Shown here: positions 43,001 to 52,239 of the stretch, piece after piece
Layout of the letters: every line of letters starts with the position of its first letter
Position numbering within the stretch: position 1 is the first letter of the stretch
Assembly (NCBI GenBank): GCA_037178625.1
Contig: CM074131.1
Coordinates: 2,666,001 to 2,730,000, forward strand
DNA from: Skeletonema tropicum
Taxonomy: Eukaryota; Bacillariophyta; Thalassiosirophyceae; Thalassiosirales; Thalassiosiraceae
DNA length: 64,000 bases
Reading direction: 5' to 3'
Made by a program: the position numbers and the translations under genes
Notes under the pieces: generated by a model
What the model was told of the DNA's origin: nothing
The model's input: only the letters and a program-made list of their open reading frames with translations
Database searches by the model: none

Positions 43001-45737
43001 AATAAATGCTAAAGGAAAGCATGGTTCAACAAGCAACAGAGGAGCCAAGCGCAAATCTGATTCTGCTTCTGTCAAAGATAAAGATATCAGTTTTACAAGG
43101 AGTGGCAAAAAAGTTCTTATCGAGATGAAACCAACTGTGATCCAAGCAGAAACAAAGCCTTCTGCACTAGATGATATGATTGAGACGGGATACTTCCAAG
43201 GTGAAGCATCAAAGGAGAGCAAGCAACAAAAAATCATAGCCCTACCAAAGAGAGATCACAATGAATCAGATGAGATATGTGTATACTCCAATATTGAAAA
43301 TCCCTGCAACCTGTTGAAAAAGGTGGTCAATAAGTCTGCAATACTCCGAGATGACTCTTCCATTTTCAAAAACATATATTTCTATGATGCAAATGAATTC
43401 AACATTCCTGATGGGGACAACATTGAAGTTGTTCATCACATCAATAAAAACAAATCAACAGCAAAGGTCATGGTTCGTGTGACATTCCCAATGCATGAGG
43501 AGCATGATTTGATCCGTACTCTTCAGAGTCAGTTAGAGCCTAACCAGTACAGAGCTATGTTGAACATGACAAAGGGGAATAGAGAAGATGATCTGGTGTT
43601 GATTGCATTTGTGACCATGTATGATAATCATCAATCTTTGAACCATGCAAAGACTGTGGAACAGTTGATTTTCCACTCCTTTATTCTTATGACCAAGCCA
43701 ACTAGCATAGGCGATGATGTGATGAAGATTAACTATGCATGGACCTCTGATGCATATGGTGGTGCCACCCTTGATAGATTGATGCAGATTGGTTGCGTCG
43801 TATTTTGGAAAGGACCAAGGCCATTAACTGTTGATGCACCCAAAGATGGTAAATATTTGATTTCAACTCCGCTCAAATGGAAAATGTGCAGGGAGACTGT
43901 TTTTGACATAATGGTAAGATTGTATGGATATCGAGACAGTCCCAACCCCAATGCTAAATACCTTAGCATTGCCAAGAGCAAAACCAATGAAATGGCCACA
44001 GATATGATTGGTTACATCAGGAGGCTTCTTAAACAAGAGGGGGCGGCACCATTAGCAGGTACAGTGAAGATTCCACTGGCAGCATTCACTCATTATCTAA
44101 GTCAGAGAGGGCAATACATCACAGAGTTAAACCAAGAAGCGTCTCAAAACAAAATCTTGGATGGAAGCAGTAATATCCAAATCATTGACAAGATGATGGC
44201 CATCAAAAATTGCCGCCCAGTTCAAGTTCAACTCACTGACATTCATGTTGATCCAATCTCATCCTTGGAACCAGACCCATCATGGCAAAATGTCAAGGAA
44301 CAAGTTGGGTTAGAACAAGTTGGGAGTGGTACTCAAGACATTGCAAGATATAATGGTGAGTTACCTGTAGAATTAGGCACCCTTGAAACTGACAACCCAA
44401 CAGTGTCAGCATATGAGATCAGAGATGGTCGAGGTGATGGGGTGCTGCACATGCTCAGTTATTACTACGCAAAGTCTATTATTTGCATTGACAAGGGGTC
44501 AAGTTGTAAGGGTCTTGAGGAAAAACTCACGAACTCCAAAATCAAGCTTCCACCTGAACTTAAGAAGTTTATGGCCAAATTCACACCCACAAGCACATTT
44601 TTGGTTGTTTTAACAGATTGTGCACAAAAAAGCAACCCAGCCAGAGCGAAGTCAACACCATTAGGTGCACTTACAGACCCATTGATACACAAGTTGACCT
44701 GGTACATCCCATCTCATTTCTTCCTGACAATGTTCCCTAAGAATGTGATTGATGATTTGTATGCAGGAAGGATCCACCATATTTTTATCAACAAAGAAAC
44801 ACGTGACAAATTTCAAAATCCAGTCCTGCAGTCATTGAAACATGAGATCAGACAGATTAAATTGCATTCTCAGTACCCCAACTGTATTTATGAAGTTCTC
44901 TTGGCTGGTGGGATGAAGAACAAGAGGATCTACATCAATGCGAAAGATAAGGAGGATTACATGAAGAACATTTCTGAGCCATGGTTGTCAGAGAAGTTGT
45001 CCTCACTTTGCAATGTTTCTGGTTCATTTGGTGTTACTATAGGAGCAGGGAGGAAAGCAGGTACCAAGACAGCTGCTTGCCGTAGTGAGAATCCCACCAA
45101 CTTTTGGTGTGATCCTCGCAACAAAAATAATCATTGTGTTGCTGGAGGTATTGCAAACTGGCTTTTTGCTGCTGGGTGTCATTCAGAAGCATCTGCAATG
45201 AGGACATGGGCAGAGTCAAAGAATGTGTTCACAAGTGATGAAGGAGAAAGTGTGAAGGAAGCTTTTTTGTACATGGAGCAGCACTTGCCCATTCAGATTG
45301 CAAAGATCAACTTTTTCAAAAATTCACTCACATTGGAGGACACTGTGTCACTATTCAGATCGTTTCCAGCCCCATGCAATCTTCTATTTTCGTGTTTGTC
45401 ATCTCATCAGACACATTCACTTGTGGTGTCTGAGAAGATTGTGTATGATTTGCAAGACAACTGTCCATATGAGCTTACTTTGTCTGGACTTACTCGCAAG
45501 TTGAATGGTGATAGAGATGTTATTACACTTGTTGGAGCACATTACTTTTATGTGCTTAATGGGAAGAAAATAAAAATCCCCCATTGCCCAACTAAGCCAT
45601 TGTCGGTGAAGTCCGACCACATCCCATATTATGGAAAGTTAATTAGCTCTTTTGGTAGTGGTGGTTCAACAAAGTACAGAAAGAGGAAGAAAAAGAAGAA
45701 CATGAAGAAGAAGGGATCTTCTATGACCATTTTGTAG
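40065..45737 (+). CDS. 1,890-aa transposon protein with two candidate cysteine-protease domains
   Basis: The frame is a single intact exon. An Ulp1/C48-like protease core lies at residues 180-262: His185 (GGDHFVGAIVY), Asp202 (ATFDHYG), Gln248 and Cys254 (EQMDSISCGIFQ), the standard H-D-Q-C order. Residues 690-1000 are Lys/Glu/Ser-rich and contain tandem GSNEDKASP units. The C-terminal 250 residues hold a second possible papain-like site: Cys1691 (NNHCVAGGIANWLF), His1784 (HQTHSLVV) and Asp1795 (VYDLQDN). Ulp1-like proteases are known passengers of plant CACTA and Mutator elements, where they may act on SUMO. A second protease-like site in the same protein is not something I know of. The function is inferred. 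Confidence 0.75.
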   Translation: MSSTKEGSAAASLQEAIKEALRPYLAPLTQEERSKVKLYELDESLYPFKKIDKDKKLQTVYQIEKFAVPCKQSGTPFLKSSYGCSFSDYYRVVSEVFLSDPSLHFLYKHILHQIDEKLREGIWFCNNVCTAHLTDRGNTQFSENGLGFAAANENDNTYNAFFGKGTTSLLELKRILFPFHFGGDHFVGAIVYPSDNRIATFDHYGPDRISNKRVFKLLSSMLNHALRREGRLENHPGWIHESLTVPEQMDSISCGIFQVINGIILTLSDDLATAKHLLVDQHQIIKYIRPKLAANILNLFRLTMTPDDLKRHFNQINKSRGGKLSKNPSAKQGQQKANPKQQTSLKKQPAANNKTANNQPPTKMRGKGMSSLLQDALASDLFQFPTNAENDFLSKLLKTEKALVFPTLHRGTPNEVIAKCFNHHDRRNKSKVQQQVQKFQTQFGEYLLHFNRLCIQVLCLQDMANSGFWSELSFAGGEAFLPVFAQYICDTLTHMKRACLILDNGRPIVENDKRKICHCIEWILDENRCREEFRHSYSHISIPVLIKEPPDGKWWLTMYGWSTQMYDTICTIRGILETMEKNLPSNMMAQTDSNCLVVKFKLAGVTKTLSRPIDGFGRNDDEYTSSNCSLPLVLQHQSYRFHQFKILLDSCRTTKTAVPDILFQELQTLFKVVEHHDQKKKSRTINLTESDDEDGVVDYNKDYSFLADDLDEGNSEEVAEKKKDDLKNPPSGMGEKEAACNSDSTSKKKKKKEESNVGNAGKDDALVEQFWLDEICETNGKEIDKKAGPKMTATPTLLGGEKVEKRLSDGNGSNEDKASPSNGSNEDKASPMKGGINHENVMAPPMALSGGEKAEKRQSDGNGSNEGDEASPGGEDAKKKKEEEEESKAVLKEGNNDSLSMKKENESSSKEKGESKDLKVGKAMESKASPKMTSGSKKRQNEGESSPMTSPMKKRNLVMAWGALGSGHIKCQFLEKKKGINAKGKHGSTSNRGAKRKSDSASVKDKDISFTRSGKKVLIEMKPTVIQAETKPSALDDMIETGYFQGEASKESKQQKIIALPKRDHNESDEICVYSNIENPCNLLKKVVNKSAILRDDSSIFKNIYFYDANEFNIPDGDNIEVVHHINKNKSTAKVMVRVTFPMHEEHDLIRTLQSQLEPNQYRAMLNMTKGNREDDLVLIAFVTMYDNHQSLNHAKTVEQLIFHSFILMTKPTSIGDDVMKINYAWTSDAYGGATLDRLMQIGCVVFWKGPRPLTVDAPKDGKYLISTPLKWKMCRETVFDIMVRLYGYRDSPNPNAKYLSIAKSKTNEMATDMIGYIRRLLKQEGAAPLAGTVKIPLAAFTHYLSQRGQYITELNQEASQNKILDGSSNIQIIDKMMAIKNCRPVQVQLTDIHVDPISSLEPDPSWQNVKEQVGLEQVGSGTQDIARYNGELPVELGTLETDNPTVSAYEIRDGRGDGVLHMLSYYYAKSIICIDKGSSCKGLEEKLTNSKIKLPPELKKFMAKFTPTSTFLVVLTDCAQKSNPARAKSTPLGALTDPLIHKLTWYIPSHFFLTMFPKNVIDDLYAGRIHHIFINKETRDKFQNPVLQSLKHEIRQIKLHSQYPNCIYEVLLAGGMKNKRIYINAKDKEDYMKNISEPWLSEKLSSLCNVSGSFGVTIGAGRKAGTKTAACRSENPTNFWCDPRNKNNHCVAGGIANWLFAAGCHSEASAMRTWAESKNVFTSDEGESVKEAFLYMEQHLPIQIAKINFFKNSLTLEDTVSLFRSFPAPCNLLFSCLSSHQTHSLVVSEKIVYDLQDNCPYELTLSGLTRKLNGDRDVITLVGAHYFYVLNGKKIKIPHCPTKPLSVKSDHIPYYGKLISSFGSGGSTKYRKRKKKKNMKKKGSSMTIL

Positions 45738-46189
45738 CCAGCACCTTATAATATTGCACTGGTACTAGTCTGAACCAGTATGGTACGAAAATACAAAGAT
45801 ACCACAATGATGGAATCAGTCCAACCTGAAGTACGATCTGCCATAGTAATTTAATACATTTGCTATTTCATTCTATGGATCATCGAGATTAATTTTCTGC
45901 ACATCTAATAATGAAGGAGTCATTAACCTAATTCACTTCCTACCGGAACTAATTGGTTCCTTTCTGAACCAATTAGATTCTAATTCACTTACTGCACTGG
46001 TTCAAATATGAACCAAAACGATAACACTTCACTGAACAATAATATTGCACTGGTACTAGTCTGAACCAGTATCGTACTCTTGCAATGATGAATTCATTCC
46101 AATCTTAAGTACCGATAGCTATGGATCCTATATAACCAGTGCTCGCTACAAACCTATTCTTCTATGTAATAAATAATTTATGTTCCTAC
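45738..46189. repeat. 3' region between two convergent transposon genes, with direct repeats
   Basis: A 38-bp sequence (start ATAATATTGCACTGGTACTA) occurs at 45748-45785 and again at 46039-46076 with one difference. Each copy contains an ACTGGT...ACCAGT palindrome. Other palindromes (AATTGGTTCC...GAACCAATTA) lie between. The region may provide terminators or 3' ends for both convergent transcripts. Confidence 0.6.
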
Positions 46190-49100
46190 CTACTCTAGAT
46201 ATTCCCCACTCTTCTGACTGAATCCACATGGACCAGGAATAGAATCTGGTTTAAGCTTGTAGTCAAGATAAAAGGCCCAATACCTTGCAGGGATTGATGC
46301 AAAGAATGACACTCCTGTTGTAGGTTGTCCATGATCTTTGAAAACATACAAAGGATTTACAATGCGGGAGACAGGAAGAATGAAAGTGCAACTATCCAAA
46401 TCACCAAGTTGAATTGGTACAATGAATTCCTTCTCTAGACTTGCCCAGTCAAGAAAGGTTTGAGGAGTTCGGACAACAACATACATGGTACGATCCATTA
46501 GTCTCTGGCTACTAGTGGTGTCAGCCCCATGTGTATGCAACAGCATTGGTGTAGGCAAGCCAGGTGTTTCAAACCGAAAGAAGCCATGTATTCTTGCAGG
46601 GCAAACAAAATCCCATACATTCAAACGCTCATCATCAGTCTCACTACCAAGAGCATGAGTAAGAATCATACACCAGTCATTACGGTCTGTCTTGGTGTCA
46701 ACCCTATAAATGGAATGACTGGAAATGGCATCATAGTCCTCAAGTGTTTCTTTGGCATTGGGAAGTTTAGCTACTGTGTAAGCTGTTACACGAAAAATGG
46801 AATAATTGACATATGCTGCCATGTGATGACTAATTGCATATTGCAATGTAGGATCAATTGTCTTGGAACTGGATTTCTTTTGCCACATGACATGAGTACT
46901 GAATCTTACACTGGCAACACTGGAGGTATTTGCTTTGTGCCTTGTAAAAGTGATTTCATGTTTGCCAGTAAAAGTCTCCTCCTTGGACAGCACCTGCACA
47001 AGGGCATAGTTCTTCTTCGCTTGCTCCCTTATGCAGTTTAAACTGTGCTCCATTAATCCATGTCGATAATGATTAGTTGCAAGCTGTTCTGCAAACTTGC
47101 CTGGCCGGCGTTGGGTGTAGTGAGCATAATGTTTCATAAACACTTTCAAGTGACTCTCACCAAACCCACCATAGAAGTTAATAGCTGATCCATATGCTTG
47201 GATGTACGTTGCAAATTTCGTTAGACTGTGCACTTTTGGAAACATCCATTCCATAGTGCTTTCTTTACGTGGGAAAAACTTTTGTAAGTTTGGAATCAAT
47301 GTCTGACGTACAAATACTGTAATCTTGGCACTATCAATATCAGACTGGATATTGCGCCGATTGAACCATTTTTCCAGTGCAAGAATCATCTTGATTGTAG
47401 TGATCTTTCCTTTTCTTTGGTAGTCCTCTATACCAGACTCTTTGCAAATAGTCTTGCCCATTGTTGTATGCAATGCACACAACAACAGAAATAGGTTTCC
47501 CATGTTTTCTGATGCTTGGGTCTTGGTAGTATCCAGTGCAAAATTACGCACTGATGGCCGAGGGAAGTCACGCTCACTTTGCCAAGCATGCCCTTGTGCC
47601 AATAGAAGATGTAAGTTATGCAGGACTGATGCAGTGCGCTTTTTTTTGAATCCATCACCAAAGGCAGTAAGCATGGCTGGGGCTATACCAGAGCAAATGG
47701 CATGCATTGTTTCTGGTGGCGTTGACCTATAGATAGTGTTGATAGGGTCGCCTGTTGGTATCTTGTCAAATGCATTCACAATATTGTGTTTTGAGGCAGC
47801 TTTCAATGCTTCCACATTGTTGTTATTTTTCATTCGATCAATGCCTGATTTGAGTATCATTGTGCATGTTGTTGCTGGATCTACGAAACTCTCTTTGGAA
47901 CAACTGCAGTCGCGATATGGACACTGTGCAAATGCACTGTTGTAACTGCCCAGCAAACTATTATTACCAGCAATATCTCCAACAACAACATGGATCCAAA
48001 CTTTCAGTTTGACATCTCTCCCCATGACTTGCATTGGGATACCCCCCCTATCATTGACCTCTTGTAGCTGACGAAGAGCAGTGTATAAGCAGCTGTGTTC
48101 ATCTTGACATTTCAGTGCCGATGTTGTGTCCTGTTGAATGGACCCATCAGAGGACTTGGTTGTACCATAATCCAAATTTGGTATGTATGCAAGGATGTCC
48201 CAGAACTTACTCTTTGATCGAGCTGTCTTGTTGAATAGGGTTAGAGTGAACATGATCGGTGACACGCACAGACTGCCATGGCGATCAGAGTGCGACTTGT
48301 CATAAAACACAACCAGCCCACAAGGAAAGAGGTTGTCCTTTCCAGCACAGTAATGGTCAACAGCTGGTTTCCAACGCTGTCCTGTGTGTATTTCATCATA
48401 GTATGCAATTTCATCTTTGGCCGACACACTACTAGTACCAGAGTATATATCATAATCTGCAGCAAAGTTTGTCTTTTGCATCAACATAGGATTACAAAGC
48501 ATCTTGGAAAGAACTGCTTGGATATCAAACACCGGAACCTTGACAGTTGGTAAGGTCATTGTTGCCACTGGCACCTCCACGAGCTTTGGTTGGAGCTGGG
48601 TGTAGTTGAAAGTTTTTTCACATGTAGTTTGCAGAGTGTGTCTGCTTGGAAGTCGCTGTTTGAAATCATACCCAGTGTTGGCAAGATCACCAATGAAGCG
48701 AACTATATCATCATACAGGGAGAGATCAGACGTATGACTACCCAACACATGCATGAGTTGTAGTCCAGCTGCTGCTGAGTGGGAGACTTTCCCACTGAAT
48801 TTGACGTTTCCCTTGGATTGATATTCACCATCAATGGGAAAGATAGGTTCAGGAGTAGGATCACTCTGGGGGAAGGTGTAGTTTTCATATTCTGCTTGTT
48901 GATCATTGGCATTCTTGGCAATTTCATCAATCACTTGATGATCGGGACTGTCACACAATGTGGTGTTGGATAGCATATGGGCATCTTCTCCCCAGTTCAT
49001 ATCATTGTCATTGGTTTGACTGTTTGTGGCATCGGCATGATCATTTGTTGTATTTGAGTTAGGATTCTTCATGCTGCTAAGATGAGATGCATACCATAAA

Positions 49101-49507
49101 GCATGCTGTTCCTGACGTCCTTCAGCCAGGCTTTCCTCCAATTCTGGTTTTTGACTAACAATGATGTTTCGTTGCTGCCTCAGTGAGAGACCACCTACAC
49201 CCTGTTCTTGCAGTGCTACGGGAATATTGTTGATGTTGTTGAATGTGCCTGTGATTGAATGCCGTCCATGGTGTACATGAAGGGCTGAGGTTCTTTTTTG
49301 GTTATAAAGACAGGCAGTAGCATGCCTCCCATATGCTCTAGGTGTTGCAAAGATAACACCACAAGCACATTGCCGCCCTGTCTGCTTCTGCCCTGTCTGC
49401 TTCCGCTTCGTTGGTGGCATTGTTGATGTCCTCATGTTATGGTAAGTATCAAAATTAGGAGTAGGAGGAGTCAGAGGGAAAGTGGAAAGCGTTGAAAGAC
49501 CCCCCAA
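46190..49507 (-). CDS. Transposase-like protein of the 12.7 kb element
   Basis: This intact 1,105-residue frame has a basic N-terminus with a Cys/His cluster (RQCACGVIFATPRAYGRHA), a probable zinc finger. The middle matches the look of CACTA/Plavaka transposases: LVVFYDKSHSDRHG (Asp403), FTLTLFNKTARSKSKFWDI, ILAYIPNLDYG, HVVVGDIAGNNSLLG (Asp511), ECPYRD-like Cys residues, and PPETMHAICSGI (Glu599). These acidic residues are candidate DDE catalytic positions. The C-terminal third includes a helical region and a domain possibly involved in binding. A better start may be the Met 24 or 29 codons in (MRTSTMPPTKRK). Family assignment is by appearance, and KDZ or Tnp2 are alternatives. Confidence 0.65.
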   Translation of the reverse strand: MGGLSTLSTFPLTPPTPNFDTYHNMRTSTMPPTKRKQTGQKQTGRQCACGVIFATPRAYGRHATACLYNQKRTSALHVHHGRHSITGTFNNINNIPVALQEQGVGGLSLRQQRNIIVSQKPELEESLAEGRQEQHALWYASHLSSMKNPNSNTTNDHADATNSQTNDNDMNWGEDAHMLSNTTLCDSPDHQVIDEIAKNANDQQAEYENYTFPQSDPTPEPIFPIDGEYQSKGNVKFSGKVSHSAAAGLQLMHVLGSHTSDLSLYDDIVRFIGDLANTGYDFKQRLPSRHTLQTTCEKTFNYTQLQPKLVEVPVATMTLPTVKVPVFDIQAVLSKMLCNPMLMQKTNFAADYDIYSGTSSVSAKDEIAYYDEIHTGQRWKPAVDHYCAGKDNLFPCGLVVFYDKSHSDRHGSLCVSPIMFTLTLFNKTARSKSKFWDILAYIPNLDYGTTKSSDGSIQQDTTSALKCQDEHSCLYTALRQLQEVNDRGGIPMQVMGRDVKLKVWIHVVVGDIAGNNSLLGSYNSAFAQCPYRDCSCSKESFVDPATTCTMILKSGIDRMKNNNNVEALKAASKHNIVNAFDKIPTGDPINTIYRSTPPETMHAICSGIAPAMLTAFGDGFKKKRTASVLHNLHLLLAQGHAWQSERDFPRPSVRNFALDTTKTQASENMGNLFLLLCALHTTMGKTICKESGIEDYQRKGKITTIKMILALEKWFNRRNIQSDIDSAKITVFVRQTLIPNLQKFFPRKESTMEWMFPKVHSLTKFATYIQAYGSAINFYGGFGESHLKVFMKHYAHYTQRRPGKFAEQLATNHYRHGLMEHSLNCIREQAKKNYALVQVLSKEETFTGKHEITFTRHKANTSSVASVRFSTHVMWQKKSSSKTIDPTLQYAISHHMAAYVNYSIFRVTAYTVAKLPNAKETLEDYDAISSHSIYRVDTKTDRNDWCMILTHALGSETDDERLNVWDFVCPARIHGFFRFETPGLPTPMLLHTHGADTTSSQRLMDRTMYVVVRTPQTFLDWASLEKEFIVPIQLGDLDSCTFILPVSRIVNPLYVFKDHGQPTTGVSFFASIPARYWAFYLDYKLKPDSIPGPCGFSQKSGEYLE

Positions 49508-49679
49508 GGAAGTTCGACACTGGGTATCAATTCCAACGTTGTTTTAAAAATTATCAGAAAGAGAAACAGAAAACATCGTAGAAGAATTCAAAAACGACCA
49601 ATGCCATCTGAAACTGAAAATAACGAACTAATGACATAACATAAACATAAACAGCGTTCATAAATTCAACACCTTAACA

Positions 49680-51171
49680 ATGTATCTTGTGCAAACAGTG
49701 AAAAAGATAGTGTCCCCAACAAAGAAAGCTGAAGGCAACACGATGTTTAGAAGTTCAAGGGTAAGTAATGATGGCAGCGGCAAGCGTGCTAATGAAGGTG
49801 TTGGAGGACAGTTGTCTGGTGGTCAAGATATTCAACATAACAACCATAATGATGGTAATGGCAATATAGGATACGAGACCCGTGAACTCAATGCAATGAA
49901 GGAGATGATGGAGTGGTATAAGGGGAGAAGTGAAGAAAATGCAGCTGAGGTTGCACGACTGCAGCTGCAGTTAGAGAGAAGGCAGTCTGGCCAAGGCGGA
50001 GTAGGGAAAAATAAACAACTCTTATGGGCAACGGCAGCAGAGGATGTGAGTAATGTCGTTGCACTCAAGGAAAGTACAGCTCAAATGATTTGGCCACAGA
50101 ATAAGTTCTTGAACTTTACTGGAAGGTGGATGCAATATGATACAGACAATCCCCATCCATTTGCAGCATTTGTCATGAAGCAGGTGGTTATTCCAGACTC
50201 GTTTGTGGGAAGCACAAATGATTACTTTAGGAATGTGGCACTGCCAAAAGTTGGGGCAAAGTTGAGTACTTTGAGAGGTAACTGTATTGGGAGGTGTGGC
50301 AAGGCATTTAAAGGTAAGTAGTCTGTGTATCCTTGTTGATTCTGGATCATAATACAAACTAACATACATCATTGTGACTGCCCCATCTCGGGGGTGCACA
50401 TTCGTTCTATCATCTGTAACAGACCTCCACAACACTCGCAGGAGCTTCGAGGGTGCTGGCAAAGAGTTTGAGACATTTTTGTCTTACAGCGATCATGATT
50501 GGGTCAACGTAGCTCAAGATCACATGGCACTGAATCAGCTGCACAATCTAATTTATTACTATGGGTCGGAAGTATATGGTAGGAACGAAGTCAAGGCATG
50601 GCTGAAGGCAAATCAAGATAAATCTGTGCTCGACCATCTGACTGCCAGCGATCTTGCATTTACTGTACTGGTGTATGAGAACTATCATCCCAGATGGATC
50701 AAGGAAATCGAAACTGCAAGAGAGGAGGAACAGAAGAGAAATGACACTCTTGATGTTGCTGAGAAGGAGGAGGAGGAGCCTGCTGCTGTAGGACAAAAGA
50801 GGAAGAAGAAGAGATCATCTGCCGGGCCCAAGTTGAAGTATTCAAAGGGTGCTAATGTCAAGAACAAATACCTCCAGTCGGGTTGGACCAAGGAAGGGAT
50901 TCGTCACTTTAAAGCCCTCCAAGAATCTTTTGACAAGCTTATGAAAGATGAGAAAGCATGGCAGGTTTGCAAAGAGACATGGGATGACTTCATCTCCAAC
51001 ATGAAGCAGTTCAGCGATAATTGCTGGGTTCCTCAGTATTTCAAACTAGATTTGGGTGATGATGATGAAGATAGCATTGCTGCTACAGATGAAGACAAGT
51101 TCGAGTTCATAGTGGCAGATGCTCTTGTGGGAATGGGTACACTTGAAGTGCCAGATATGAGCGGAGTATGA
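49680..51171 (+). CDS. 460-aa accessory protein of the 12.7 kb element
   Basis: Exons 49680-50313 and 50423-51171 join in frame (CGKAFK|DLHNTRR) to give 460 residues. No family is recognised. Residues 60-100 form a coiled coil (ELNAMKEMMEWYKGRSEENA). A central domain rich in Trp and aromatic residues spans the intron. A Lys-rich tract (GQKRKKKRSS) could be a nuclear signal, and the C-terminus is acidic. It is divergent from the transposase gene with 172 bp between. By position it could be the DNA-binding partner that reads the ATTCTGATT repeats, as TnpA does in CACTA elements; that is inference only. Confidence 0.6.
50314..50422 (+). other. Intron in the transposon accessory gene
   Basis: This is a 109-bp phase-1 intron, donor GTAAGT and acceptor GTAACAG. 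Splicing removes a stop codon at 50319. Confidence 0.85.
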
Positions 51172-51315
51172 GCAGAGTTATCAGTGGTTGAATCATCATT
51201 GCATATTGAATTTAATGTAATAAATCATGTTTGTGTTATTTGATTTGATTCACCACAATAAATACTTCGATGCTTGAATTACAAATCCTAAAATATGCTT
51301 ATAAATTTGATCGGG

Positions 51316-51577
51316 ATCAGAATCAAATTGTGACAAAATAAGTGTGTCAAAATTTAAATTCTGGAATCAGTCACAAAATTCTGATTTACAAAATTTTAAT
51401 TCTGATGCATGATATGTTTATTTTGATGTTTAGAATTTGTGTCTGATGTGCGACATATTTATTTTGACACTCGGCCTTTTCTTACCAATGCAAGAAATTA
51501 AAGATTTTGATACTAGAAATTCTTATTCTTTGACATCGGAATAATATCAGAATTTGAAGTTGACAAGAATTCTGATG
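51316..51577. repeat. Right subterminal repeats of the 12.7 kb element
   Basis: About six copies of ATTCTGATT/AATCAGAA-like motifs occur in both orientations, mirroring the left end. Confidence 0.65.
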
Positions 51578-51603
51578 AGCAAGATACAAAAACCCATAAA
51601 GGC

Positions 51604-51621
51604 ATTATCCCACTTCAGAGG
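51604..51621 (-). repeat. Right terminal inverted repeat of the 12.7 kb element
   Basis: ATTATCCCACTTCAGAGG on the plus strand. It is followed directly by CAC, the putative target duplication. Confidence 0.85.
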
Positions 51622-52239
51622 CACTCACCCGATGTCGTCAACCGACACAGTCCATACCTTCTTTCCATCCCAATTTTTCCACCTCCTCTCCCGCCCATCC
51701 TTTTTGAGTTTGAGTTTCAAGCACTTGCGAAGAGTCCCGTTGCCTCGCCCTTGATCAAGATCCTCATTCCTTATGCACATATGGTGGGATCCGGGGTAGA
51801 TGCGTAGTGCAGGCTCGATTTTAGCTCCATTTGCTCCCCCCACTCCATCAGAGGACATCATCAAGTCATAGACTGGACCTCGGTTCTTGCTCGTCATCGC
51901 TCTGTCCTTCTCTGCATGCACTCAAGGGATACTTGAGGTTGAGGAGGTTCCTTTCATCAAACACAACAGACAGACTGTGGGTGTTGTGACACTTAAAACT
52001 ATCTCTAGACAACCATGCGAAAAACCCACACGATGCAATGTGGCAGCAAGCAAGCTCGCTCGGACCAGGGGATGACGGAAAAGTGGGGATAGAGTCCGGA
52101 CACCCGCTTGCCTGTCCATCACCCCAAAATAGAGCTTTCTGAAGTGAAAGTTGTGAATGAGATTTTGCAAATTCAAATACCGGTCAACGTCTCTGCGTGG
52201 GATGGATGGTTGTGCCCACGTACATATAATGTTACACAC
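51622..52239 (-). pseudogene. PIF1-like helicase, upstream part, split by the 12.7 kb transposon
   Basis: The minus strand reads IYPGSHHMCIRNEDLDQG then GNGTLRKCLKLKLK, the segment of PIF1-like helicases where Gly and RNED..xGxxNGT occur, then KVWTVSVDDIG and a TGA at 51625-51627. The next codon GTG is shared with the other fragment across the insertion. A second in-frame TGA lies at 51922-51924, with an open frame further upstream to 52239. Both stops are compatible with C-to-T changes of CGA. Catalytic Walker motifs are not seen, so the 5' half is lost or outside what can be recognised. Confidence 0.65.

Larger units (their letters stand above)
38921..51624. mobile_element. 12.7 kb DNA transposon, TIRs and target duplication, CACTA/Plavaka-like
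   Basis: The element runs 38,923-51,621. The left end reads CCCCTGAAGTGGGATTAT. The right end, read from the other strand, is CCTCTGAAGTGGGATAAT (16 of 18 identical). CA (or CAC) occurs immediately outside both ends. Deleting the element plus one copy of the duplication fuses the two helicase fragments in frame, which fixes the borders independently. Inside are three genes: an Ulp1-like protease protein (+), a transposase-like protein (-), and an unknown protein (+). All have long intact frames. Both ends carry clusters of the motif ATTCTGATT in both orientations. A 2-3 bp duplication plus subterminal repeats fits the CACTA (EnSpm) superfamily, though the termini are not the usual CACTA. Confidence 0.85.
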
